From: Rosa chinensis
Lineage: Eukaryota > Streptophyta > Magnoliopsida > Rosales > Rosaceae
Direction of reading: 5' to 3'
Length of the DNA: 64,000 nucleotides
Assembly: GCF_002994745.2 (NCBI RefSeq)
Contig: NC_037093.1
Location: 47,596,384-47,660,383 of the forward strand
The notes under the pieces were generated by a model. It was given only the letters and a program-made list of their open reading frames with translations, was not told the origin of the DNA and searched no databases. The translations under genes were made by a program, and so were the position numbers. Position 1 is the first letter of the stretch; every line of letters starts with the position of its first letter. Positions 45,390 through 55,113 of the stretch are shown here, piece after piece.

Positions 45390-46319
45390 AGTAGAAAAGA
45401 ATACTTTGATTTTAGGGTTTTCAATAATAATACTATTCATCTCACAAAGGGGTATATATGCAAGGACAAGAGGAGTAGTCTAACCCTAATAGGAAACAAT
45501 CATTCCTATAATTACATGATAACCTAAATAAATAAGAATCATAATTACATAAGATTTACAACTATTCTACATATTCCATGTGGTTGGGCCGAAAATGCTG
45601 CTGGACCTCTTACAGGTCCAGTTTTCCAGTTTTGCTTCTGTAGAAAATTGGATTGATTGTTTGAAGGTCTTCCACTCAAAAATAGCTCTGGCACTCTTCA
45701 TAAGAAATGATCCTTGGGATGTCTAGTATTAATCTGGAAAGTTTTAGCTCATTTAGATTTCATTTGGTTAGTCTGCCTCCCCTCCTTCCTTGTTTAGCTC
45801 GGTTTCTCCTAGCCGAAGTAAGAAAATGTGCTAAAGTTGACTTTTCATTTCCATGCTTCCATCATTTCCTTTTCTTACAGCTCGCATAATTCTCCATAGT
45901 AGGCTTTATTTAGCCTCTAAATAATATATTTCGAACTTGTCGACAATATATAGCTTGAGCCACTAACATTGGCTCAATTTCTCCAAAACGTGCCTTGTCA
46001 GGCCAAAATGTTCATTTTGGGTCCAAACAGAATAATAGCAACAACACTGGTTCTTATTGATATTTAGCTCCGGCCGATCTTCTGTTAGGTTTAAAAGTTC
46101 ACGGATATTGGCTTGAGAACTAGGACTGTCCGGGTCTGCGTATGAGAACATAAGGGGTGGAGATGCACAGATTCCGGTAAAGTTTTCTTCAGCCATCATA
46201 CACATCTAAGCTAAAATATACCACAATACTTGCTGCTGATGAAAAGGTAGATCAAGTGAAAGAGAATGAATATAAATAGATGTGTACAAACCCTAAAGAG
46301 TATAGATAGATGTCTCCTT

Positions 46320-46422
46320 TAAGACATCTGGGAAGTGTAGGATATTTACTTGTATTTCTCTTTATTTTTAATAAATCTTTTACCTCGCATTTGCAAGGTT
46401 TGATTCAAAAAAAAAAAAAAAA
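46320..46422 (+). mobile_element. 5'-truncated retroposon tail (about 100 bp)
   Basis: The 18-base duplication ATAGATAGATGTCTCCTT flanks it (46302-46319, 46423-46440). The insert ends AATAAATC..., then TTGATTC and a run of 18 A. The paralogous sites near 51865 and 63900 have no insert. It is probably a severely 5'-truncated LINE. Confidence 0.82.
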
Positions 46423-46440
46423 ATAGATAGATGTCTCCTT

Positions 46441-47789
46441 GTTATATTTGGTTTCCTTATGTTAGTAGGGTTTCCCCACTTTGGGCTATCTGGGCCTATG
46501 TCGGGTTTGGGCCCAAATGAAATTTTTTATTTATTTTTCAATTGAAGGAGTTGAGGGTGGATTTCCACCCAGTACTCCTAGTATTTTTTTTTTCTCAGGT
46601 CGCAAAAGATCTATATTCTGATTAATCATTTTAATCTATCTTCGAAGTACTAGGTTTTTTGCTAGAATAATGGTGCGTGAATTTTCTAAAAATGTGGGTG
46701 TACTAGAGGTATTGAGAGCTTGTTCATTAGGTTTTTGTACTCTGAGAATTGGCTCATTCTGTTGACTCTTAGAGGTGAGTCAATTTGTATTGCTTGCAGA
46801 ATTTAATATAATGATTGACCTCCTTTCTCTCAAAAAAAGAAAAGAAAAGTAAACGGAAAAGCTTACAAAGTATAAAACAATCGGATTAAAGAGCTCTCAA
46901 GTATTTATGAATATATTATCATGGTAAAATTTTTATAAAATAATATTTCTCAGGACTAAGAAAAATTATTATTTTAACGGAGTTTTTATTAATGAAGTTC
47001 CAGAGGTATTGATCTAGATGACAGTTGTACTCTACTAACTGTTGCTCCAAAAGAGGCCTTTTAAGCAGTAGTTTTAGTTGTACGCACTGAATAACAACGC
47101 TAACTTCCTCAGAAAGTAAATTTCTTTATGGGTCTTGCTATTCTTTCATAACCTTATTATGATTTGCGTTAACACAGAACTAATTGCAAGCTGCCATGAG
47201 AGTTTTTGGGCTATGAAAGGTATTTTGCTACTAGTCTATACACACAATAGATATTTTAGAACAAGTAACTCAGTATATTTTGGATTGCAGAGTGCAGTGA
47301 TTAACGAGATGCCCAAAACAGATCGAAGACTCTTGAGAAGAAGGAAAAAAAAAACAAAAAATACCCAACCTAGTGGCTAGTGCATGCATTGCAAAAAATT
47401 AAGGATGAAATTCAATTCGTTTTAGGTGTAAGGAAAAAGCAAAGGATAGAAGCATATTTGAGAAAGAAAATATATTTTCACAAACATTATCAATGAGGGA
47501 ACTAGACATTCTTTTTTCTTATTCTCATGTTATCACTTATGTGGGAAACAATTTTCAAAAGTTATGCTCGTTTTACACTCCATTTTTTGTTAAACAATAA
47601 GTATGATTGCTTTTTTTTTTTTTTTTTTAAGTTAATAATAAGACACTAGAACTACGTGGATTAATTCTTTTCGTAACAACCATAACGCCGAAAGGTATAA
47701 ATTGGGAATCAGAAGATTGACATATGAGAAGTTAGAAAGCTTGCAGAACACTCTTGAAATGATATTCCAATCTTCACAATGCTTCAATG
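46441..47789. other. Upstream region of DUF295 copy a, paralogous to 51860-53260
   Basis: Matches the region upstream of DUF295 copy b with small indels and lacks the SINE present there. Small frames (for example 47135-47380) are not conserved as coding. The last ~150 bp correspond to the 5' flank of the UBA-PUB gene. Confidence 0.65.
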
Positions 47790-49973
47790 GAGAAGGTATT
47801 GTGCATTTATCTATAGAATTTTCTCTCTTTGTTGCTTGATGGCAAGTAATATGATTGAATAATAAACTGGCCACACACTTTCTTCAGTCTGGAAGACATA
47901 TGGCTGCTTGTTTTAATGTTTTGGTTTGACTGAAGTTGCAGTTGGAATTGTGTTCACTTATTTGTTTAGACATGCAAGTTTACATCGCTTCGTCTCGACT
48001 TTATTCTTAAGCTGTAACTTCTATTTTAGGGTTTAAACTGTTTTTGTTTCAGGAGAGAATCCGATCTGGTAAGGAACTCATGGAAGCAAAGCAAATCTTA
48101 GAAGACAATGAAAGAAAATGGTTTGTCAATTTAGTTATTGTTGGAGAATTCCATCTGAATTATTTTGTTTTAGCCCGTTTGTATTTGAGAACTGGAACTT
48201 CTCTGTCAAATAAGTATTTTATTGTCTCAGTAATATAGCGTTTCGGAATTCTGAGAAAGAGGAAGAGAAACGAGCAAGAGAGAGAATTCGCTGGAAACTG
48301 GAACAAGATAAGATGCTTTGCAACATGCTTCTATTTTTTGCTTTTAATCATTTCCTTTCATAGTACAGCTTCGATCATTTCCTTAGTTCTGGAGTACTTC
48401 CTCCCTAGCCGCTCAATCCTAGTATATTATTCCTAGTACCAACAGGATACAATTTTGAGGATGGAGTTTACTAGAACGCCAATAATTACTGTTACTGTCA
48501 AATTGGGATATTGGCTGTACTGATCGACTTTGATCTTCATTTTCCGTTCAATGATCTTGATTTTTCCCTAACAGTGTCTCTATGGTGTTGAATTTACTAC
48601 AACATTTGTATGCAACTATGCATACCATTACAGTTAGAAAGAAAAGTTAAACTTGGATTGCCACCAGGACACACTGCATCTGCGAAACTTTCTATACCTG
48701 TGAGGGGGGAAATCCAGGTTCAATATCTTTTGTCATGTCTATAGATTTAAAAGCTCCTCTATCTCATTGACAAAAATAACAAAATAATAATAATAATAAT
48801 AAAATAAATAAATAAAGTGGTTTTTCTTGGAATTAATATAAAATATCCTGATGTTCACTTCCTACTAATTACTGGCAGAAATCATTGCCCGTCCGATCTG
48901 TTGCAAAGTCAGAACACATGAGAGAGTGTTTAAGGTCTCTGAGGCGCAACCACAAGGTGAATAAAGGTCTTTCCTCTCTGTTATTAAATATATGTTTCTG
49001 GTAATGGAACAAGAATCTGGGAATTTTCAGTATTGTCAAAGGTGCTCATACTGGCTTATTACAAGATTATCAGAAATTAATCTTCCCTTGACTATATGGC
49101 ATGCAACTGAAATTGAGTATTAAATTGTCATCATATGTATAGCTTGGTTGGAGGGAATAACTTCGAGGAGACCTTTATCTCGTTGTACAGCTATGTCTTT
49201 TTCTAGTCCAATAGGATTATTAGAGTCTAGTCATTGAAAAATAAATAATTGGCTAAATAGTCTAAAATACTGTGCGCTTATAAGAAAAAACAAGAAAAAT
49301 GTATGAAGGTTTTACTTTCAGCATGCAGATTTTCCCATCTTATTATGTTTGGGTGGATTTGGGATGATGATGCTAGGGTACGACGAGCCTTCCAAACTCT
49401 GCTGATTTATGTTGGAAATGTTGCAAAGAATCCCGATCAAGAAAAATTCCGGGAAGATTAGACTCAGTAATCCGTCATTCTCGGTAAGATGCTGTCTTGA
49501 CTTATCTCCTCTTCTTTTTGCCGAGTGAGTGAGTCTGTAGTGTAGGGTATTGGCACATTCAGTATGGTCATGCTGGAATGGCTGTCTGTCAGAAGACTTA
49601 GAATACTGATGAAGGTGAGGGTGTGACCATTGTTTTTGGGTATTTACATATATGACCGATACAATGCAGTATATTGCAAAATAGAAAGAAAAATGTGTAT
49701 AATAAATTCAACTAATAGCTGTTATATCTTATCTAAATTTGTTTGTCGTGAATATGTAAAATTGCTGTTGTAATTCTCGAACAGGATAGAGTTGGAAGAT
49801 TGATTGGAGGAATAGAGTTTCTTGAGCTCTGTGGGTTTGAGAGAACTGAAGCAGGAGAGTTCTTGTAGCTTCCTCGTGATAAGGTTGACATGGCAACATT
49901 ATACTCCGCTGCTTCTGAACTGAAGTCTGCATTGACAAACCCTTTCTTTGGCCTTCTGTCAAGAGATGTGTAA
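47790..49973 (+). pseudogene. UBA-PUB domain gene, copy 1, 5' exons deleted
   Basis: A deletion joins the 5' flank (CTTCAATGG at 47789) to the middle of the gene, removing the UBA exon and the next exons. Remaining exons: 48053-48120 (IRSGKELMEAKQILEDNERK), 48239-48312, 48879-48956 (PVRSVAKSEHMRECLRSLRR), 49363-49483 and 49785-49973 (PUB domain, [12 protein letters not shown] and SALTNPFFGLLS). Lesions: the donor after 48312 is AT instead of GT; an extra G near 49451 shifts the PUB frame; TAG at 49866 lies in the last exon. The family (plant UBA/PUB proteins, ubiquitin and p97/CDC48-linked) is recognised from the paralog at 58767. Confidence 0.88.
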
Positions 49974-50699
49974 TATCAGGTTCAGTTTATTTAGATCTTA
50001 AACTTAGAAGGGAAACTGGTTTTATTATGCAGTATCGATGAACTATGCTCTACAGATTTCATGTTAAAATCTTACAGTTTAGTGTCTTGCCTTCTTGTAA
50101 CAATTTTTACTCTGGAAAATTAAGAGCTTGGAGATGAATGAAGTTTATTTTATCTTCTGTATACTTCTTTAAAGGTCGCCCTGCATCCCTTTATTAGCAT
50201 GGCTCCATGAGACATACAAAATCCATCTTAAAATGTGTAGGAGTTGCCATTACTGCACAGTGAGCCTATTAAAGAATTTTTTGGAGAGTTATTAGTAAAT
50301 ATTTTTCCTTGAGGTTTACAAAGTGAATGTTCTGGTTGTATCTAAATCTCATCCAACCAACAGCTCCAGTACTAGTTGGAGATCGCAAAATTTATCTGTG
50401 GATTTTGGAGGTTGCAAACTTCTCTGTTTCGTTACAACTTATGAAGCACATGTTTTCTTTTGAGTTAAGGCTTAATTAACCTTGAATATGGAATAATTGT
50501 TTGAATCTCACTACGTTCTTCAATTCTCTACAACAAATGGCCGGCTGGGGTAGACTGAATCTATAAAATAAATATTCAGTGTTGCAGGAAACAAAATAAT
50601 AACAGCTAGAATTAATTAAAGTACCGAAATCTGAAAAATAAACACTACTGTAAAACAAAAAGAAGCATATGTCTTATAGTCGCATTGGATCTTTTTCAC
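49974..50699. other. Convergent 3' intergenic region
   Basis: Lies between the 3' ends of the UBA-PUB copy 1 and DUF295 copy b and is nearly identical to 62015-62736. No gene seen. Confidence 0.7.
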
Positions 50700-51749
50700 C
50701 TATGAACTTGGTGGTTGTGGTTGTATCCATGAAGTAGGTAGTGGGGCTTGTAAAATATTAGGTACTGAAAGTTGCTCCACCTTTTCATCTTCCATGTTAA
50801 AGATAAAAACAGCCGGAGCAAAGTTTGAATTTGGAATTGAAAGCCACTCCCACCATTTAGTGTTGAAGTATATGCAATTGGCTTTGCATCCTGCAGAGCA
50901 GTAGTCTGAGCCATCAACAGAGAATGAAGAACTTTCACATCCCAAGAATAGACTTCTATTCTCCAAATTCTTTACCTCCAAATCTGACCACTCCCACGCC
51001 TGGTCTCTACCGAACGGCACCTCAAATACCTTAAACCTGGTGGTTTCAATTGATCCAATTCTTGGCCTAGATTGCAGAACCACCAACAAGGCCCCTGCTG
51101 ATTCTACCATGTACAAGCTTTGACTAGTAGTCTGCCCATACATAGGTACCATTGGTATCTTCTTTGATAGTAAAATAGTTGTCTTTGGTTGCTTTGGGTC
51201 TTCAACATCACAAACCAAGATTTTGCCACTACAGTCCATCGCATAAAACTGCCCGTTGTGATAAATTAAATCGAGTATTGGAGTCCAGGCTACGTACGTC
51301 CATGTATCTTCTCCTAGTCTGCAAAACCCCCAACCGGTAACTGTGGCAGTCGCATAACTTACCAGAACCAAGCATTCCAGTGACGAAAAAGGGTTCGACG
51401 ATAAGACAAACTTGGTAATCATATCGTCATACCACCTCATCAGTCCAGAGTTAATCCCTTCAACACTAGTTTTAACCATGTTAATATCTGGTAGCTTGAT
51501 TTGAGCACGATGATGATCCAAAGGGTTCAACAAATTAACCTTGTAGTCTTCAGATATAGTCATCAAGCATCCTAGAGAAGAATAATAGGAACAGCGCTGG
51601 TTCTTATTGATATTTAGCTCCGGCCGATCTTCTGTTAGGTTTAAAAGTTCACGGATATTGGCTTGAGAACTAGGACTGTCCGGGTCCGAGTATGAGAACA
51701 TAAAGAGTGGAGATGCACAGATTCCGATAAACTTTTCTTCAGCCATCAT
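50700..51749 (-). CDS. DUF295 beta-propeller protein, copy b (349 codons)
   Basis: Intact single-exon frame. The C-terminal two thirds carry the DUF295 (KIB-type) pattern: LIYHNGQFYAMDCSGKILVC, SLYMVESAGALLVVLQSRPR, FKVFEVPFGRD, ENRSLFLGCESSSFSVDGSD, NCIYFNTKWWEWL and AVFIFNMEDEKVEQLSV. In the family this region folds as a beta-propeller, often behind an N-terminal F-box that links it to SCF ubiquitin ligases. No F-box is visible here: the protein starts MMAEEKFIG, and only short polar sequence precedes the propeller. Length near 350 is normal for the F-box-less members. The TATA-like element at 51828-51836 lies about 80 bases upstream of the ATG. It differs from copy c at only a handful of residues. 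Substrates are unknown. Confidence 0.85.
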   Translation of the reverse strand: MMAEEKFIGICASPLFMFSYSDPDSPSSQANIRELLNLTEDRPELNINKNQRCSYYSSLGCLMTISEDYKVNLLNPLDHHRAQIKLPDINMVKTSVEGINSGLMRWYDDMITKFVLSSNPFSSLECLVLVSYATATVTGWGFCRLGEDTWTYVAWTPILDLIYHNGQFYAMDCSGKILVCDVEDPKQPKTTILLSKKIPMVPMYGQTTSQSLYMVESAGALLVVLQSRPRIGSIETTRFKVFEVPFGRDQAWEWSDLEVKNLENRSLFLGCESSSFSVDGSDYCSAGCKANCIYFNTKWWEWLSIPNSNFAPAVFIFNMEDEKVEQLSVPNILQAPLPTSWIQPQPPSS

Positions 51750-51827
51750 ACACTTCTAAGCTAAAATATACCACAATACTTGCTGCTGATGAAAAGGTAG
51801 ATCAAGTGAAACTTTGAAAGAGAATGA

Positions 51828-51836
51828 ATATAAATA
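51828..51836 (-). promoter_or_regulatory. Candidate TATA box of DUF295 copy b
   Basis: TATTTATAT on the minus strand, about 80 bases before the start codon. The same element is at 63865-63873 for copy c. Confidence 0.45.
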
Positions 51837-52925
51837 GATGTGTATAAACCCTAATGAGTATAGGTAGATGTCTCCTTGTTATATTTGGTTTCCTTAGTTG
51901 GATATGTTAGTAGGGTTTCGCTACTTTGGGCCATCTGGGCCTATGTCGGGTTTGGGCCCAAATGAAAAAGTTCTCAATTGAAGGAGTTGAGGGTGAATTT
52001 CCACCCAGTACTCCTAGTATTTTTTTAATTTTTCTCAGGTCCCAAAAGATCTGCACTTTGATTAATCATTTTAATCTATCTTCGAAGTACTAGGTTTTTT
52101 GCTAGAATAATGGTGCATAGATTTTATAAAGATGTGGGTGTACTAGGGGTATTGAGAGCTTGTTCGTTAGGTTTTTATACTCTGAGAATTGGCTCATTTT
52201 GTTAACTCTTATAGGTGAGTCAATTTTGTATTGCTTGCTGAATTTTAATATAATGATTGATCCCCTTTCTCTCAAAAAAAGAAAAGAAAAGTAAACGAAA
52301 AAGCTTACAAAGTATAAAACAATCGGATTAAAGAGCTCTCAAGTATTTATGAATATTAATGATTATGGTAAAAATTTTATAAAATAAAATTTCTCAGGAC
52401 TAAGAAAAATTATTAGTTTAACGGAGTTATTATTAATGAAGTTCTAGAGGTATTGATGTACATGACGGTTGTACTCTACTAACTGTTGCTCCAAAAGGTC
52501 TTTAAGCAGTAGTTTTAGTTGAGATTGTACACACTGAATAACAACGCTAACTTTCTCAGAAAGTAAATTTCTTTACGGGTCTTGCTATTCTTTCATAACC
52601 TTATTATGATATGCGTTAACAGAGTCCTAATTTCAATTTTTAGATGATGACCTCATTCATCAGGGCAAGTCCTTGTAAATGGGCAAAGCCAAGTGCTCTT
52701 ATTTTACAATTGCAAGCTACCTTGAGAGTTTTTGGGCTATGAAAGGTATTTTTCTACTAGTCTATACACAATAGATATTTTAGAACAAGTAAATTCAATT
52801 CATTTTAGGTGTAAGGAAAAAGTAAAGTATCTAAAAGAAAATATATTTTTAGTTTTTTACATACATTATCAATGAGGGAACTAGACATGCATTACTTATG
52901 TGGGAAACAATTTTCAAAAGTAATG
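51837..52925. other. Upstream region of DUF295 copy b
   Basis: Parallel to 46290-47560. No gene seen. The final third is AT-rich with a run of small indels relative to the paralog. Confidence 0.6.
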
Positions 52926-52939
52926 CTCGTTTTACACTT

Positions 52940-53042
52940 TTTTTTTTTGTTAAAAGATTATCAAAGGGTTTCACTCATGCCCCATGGTGACTCGAACCCA
53001 TGACTTCGTACATAGGTAGTGGGTGCTCTAACCACTTAGCTA
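52940..53042 (-). mobile_element. SINE 2 (about 100 bp)
   Basis: Target duplication CTCGTTTTACACTT at 52926-52939 and 53043-53056. The paralog at 47567 has the site once. On the minus strand the insert has the tRNA-like A box TAGCTAAGTGGTTAGAG and B box GGGTTCGAGTCACC, and ends in an A-rich tail. Family differs from SINE 1. Confidence 0.88.
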
Positions 53043-53375
53043 ACTCGTTTTACACTTGATTTTTTGTTGAACAATAAGTATGATTGCTTTTTTATTTTAT
53101 TTTTATTTTTTTAATTTAACAATAAGACACTAGAACAACGTGGATTAATTCTTTTCGTAACAACCAAAACGCCGAAAGGTATAAATTGGGAATCAGAAGA
53201 TTGACATCTGAGAAGTTAGAAAGGTTGCAGAAGACTCTTGAAATGATATTCCAATCTTTACAATGCTTCAATGGCAGGTTTCTCTGAACCCCCTTCATTT
53301 AAACCTTGCCATCCCCCTTTGGCCTCCAATTAGCCAAAACTACAAACCTTGCTAACAACCCAAATACAGACAGGG

Positions 53376-53469
53376 ATGGCTGTTCCTCGAGTAAACGAGA
53401 AATTGCTTCAAGAGCTTGAATCAATGGGATTTGCCACAGCTCGGGCAACTCGAGATCTTCATTATTCAA
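53376..53469 (+). pseudogene. UBA-PUB gene copy 2: first exon only
   Basis: MAVPRVNEKLLQELESMGFA followed by a normal GT donor is the first exon with the UBA-domain helix. The paralogy to copy 3 runs from about 53116 through the first intron to about 53722. It then ends, and no later exon follows before the MITE and Copia fragment. It supplies the 5' half missing from copy 1, so copies 1 and 2 may be halves of one rearranged duplicate (inference). Confidence 0.82.
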
Positions 53470-53902
53470 GTGAGTTTTTAGTCTTGAGTATCAGCTTCGA
53501 GGACTTGTGAATTAAAACTATGCTGAACTGGAAATTTGAAGAGTTTTGGTACAAAATTAAAGGGTAGTTTGGTTCTTTGGTGTTTTATGTGCCTGTCAAA
53601 ATGGGTTTATTTGCAATTCATGTTCTCTTATTATCTATTTAATAAATTTGTTTTGTAGTTTTCTTCTTCCAGATTCAACTTTATAGTTAGGCAATTATGG
53701 TTCTTTTGTGTTGTTTTACCAGGTATTGCCGTCATCAATAGCTAGCAATACCTCTCCTTAATTATGTTAGACTCTCAAGAAAGTTCTCCATTGTTTGGTG
53801 GTTGAAGCATGGGAGTGGAAGGAAATACCCGCCGGTCCCTTGGAAATCAGTAATTTTGTCTAGGAACCTAAGTTTGGTGATTTTGTGGGCTAATGACATT
53901 TA

Positions 53903-54246
53903 GGCCTCATTTGGTTCACGGAAAGTAAGTATCAGGAAAGGAAAGTTGTTCCTTTTCTGTGTTTGGGATGCAAAATGAAAGGAAATATTTTCCTGAAGCA
54001 AAGGAAAATAGGGGGGAAAATGGTTCCTTTCATACTCCAAAGGAATCACTTTCCCCCCTTCTTTCCTTGCATTTATTACTCACAACATATTATTTTATTC
54101 CATTAATTACATACTTTTTAACAACTTTCCGGATAACTTTCCTTACATTACCAAACATCGGAATGAAAAGTTCTTCGGAAAGTTCATTTCCCTTCCCATG
54201 GGAAAGACAAAGGAACTACTTTCATTTCCGTGAACCAAACGAGGCC
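53903..54246. mobile_element. Tourist-like MITE (PIF/Harbinger type)
   Basis: Terminal inverted repeats GGCCTCATTTGGTTCACGGA (left) and TCCGTGAACCAAACGAGGCC (right), 344 bp long, with TTA duplicated at both sides (53900-53902, 54247-54249). Non-autonomous and without a gene. The apparent 101-codon frame across it is just the element itself. Confidence 0.88.
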
Positions 54247-54249
54247 TTA

Positions 54250-54678
54250 GGGAAAATTAGGTAGGTGTACTTAACTAATTGAGTATTTCAAAAAGTAATC
54301 TAGAGGTCTAATATACAAAGAGGTCCATGTGCTGATTTGGATGTATGAATAGAAGTATGATTCTCGAAAAATTATTATCTTATATATTTAGCGAAGTTGT
54401 GGCCACATTAGAACCAGAGAAATTTAAACCGAGATTAATAATTTATCGATATCCATTTTTCTTTACAAATGAGTGTTGGCTTTTAATTGTATTTAAGAAG
54501 TAGCATCGTTGGTGTTTACATGCAATTTGGGCCATTCCTAGGAAGTGATCACATGAAGGAAACCTGAAGTTGCTCTCGAATATAAGGGCACATTTGCTTA
54601 TATGAAATTAAGACGAGATGAATGAAAACAAATATGTCAAAATATGTGAGTTTGTAACCCTAACTCTCGCCATGTAAT
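54250..54678. other. Intergenic, no feature seen
   Basis: AT-rich, no repeats or frames of note. Confidence 0.5.
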
Positions 54679-54917
54679 TGTTAAAAAGAAAGAAAGTTAC
54701 TTCTGTAAATGTAAAAATGGATTGGAATTGGTCTACTCATTTCATTTCATAACCCCTTTATATAGGGAGAGAATTACAATGGAAAGAACAATTACAATGA
54801 TGACATTAACTACTGATTGGTTCGTAATCCATGCTGATTGATGTTAATCGGTAATTGCTTGATTCCCTCTCCATCAATCACTTTGACGAAGGCACACAAT
54901 ATGTTTTTCCTTTAACA
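54679..54917 (-). repeat. Copia 2 3' LTR
   Basis: About 239 bp, with CTTTATATAGGGAG. There is no partner LTR in the window. Confidence 0.75.
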
Positions 54918-55113
54918 CTCCCCCTTGTGCCAAGTCAAAGACGAAATGGTGCATGAGTTGTTGCCTCACTAAAAACCTTGCCAAGTAACAATAAAAACCC
55001 TGTGGGACAAAAATACACCTTGGTAAAAGGAAAAGAGCACAACGCACCTTTTACATTTGAGTATGACATATGTGTGTTAGACTCCCCCTGACATCTACAC
55101 CTCCCCCTGATAC

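Larger units (their letters stand above)
41265..45571 (-). mobile_element. Copia LTR retrotransposon 3, nested, gag-deleted, 4.3 kb
   Basis: 182 bp LTRs (41265-41446, 45390-45571) are flanked by TATTC (41260-41264, 45572-45576). The empty site TTTATTCCATG is visible in the other LTR at 37941. A tRNA-Met primer site abuts the right LTR, and on the minus strand the polypurine tract CTTGAGGGGGAG abuts the left LTR. The leftward transcript begins TGTAGAATA. The end is CT instead of the usual CA. Almost no room is left for gag: only about 180 bp lie between the primer site and the zinc-knuckle region. Confidence 0.92.
37901..46029 (-). mobile_element. Non-autonomous LTR retrotransposon inside the DUF295 gene
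   Basis: Ends TGTTTGG...CCAAACA with 5-bp duplication GAATA (37896-37900, 46030-46034). The left LTR is 37901-38397. The right LTR runs 40081-46029 and contains a nested Copia (41265-45571). Discounting the nested element the right LTR is about 1.64 kb, so the left LTR (0.5 kb) carries an internal deletion of about 1.1 kb. On the minus strand a G-rich polypurine tract (GGTCTGGGGGGCAA) precedes the left LTR, so transcription is leftwards. The interior (38398-40080) holds one 335-codon ORF and a tandem repeat, and no pol domain. Confidence 0.82.
40081..46029 (-). repeat. 5' LTR of nested element, split by Copia 3
   Basis: Starts TGTTTGGCTCCAG and resumes after the Copia at 45572. Includes a roughly 240 bp tandem duplication and ends CCAAACA. 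Confidence 0.75.
31529..46199 (-). pseudogene. DUF295 gene copy a, split by two transposon insertions
   Basis: Three pieces of a gene homologous to those at 50700-51749 and 62737-63786. The N-terminal piece is 46030-46199 (M-A-E-E-N-F start). The middle piece is 37746-37900. The C-terminal piece is 31529-32254. The first two are separated by an LTR element with duplication GAATA, the last two by a CACTA-like transposon. Independent lesions exist as well: a 2-base insertion near 37826 shifts the frame in the middle piece, and a TGA at about 32092 interrupts ILD/IYHNG. The 179-codon C-terminal frame is otherwise well preserved. The copy is dead as a full protein. Confidence 0.88.

Noticed and set aside
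53959..54264. 101-codon frame
   Set aside because: It is the body of the Tourist-like MITE.
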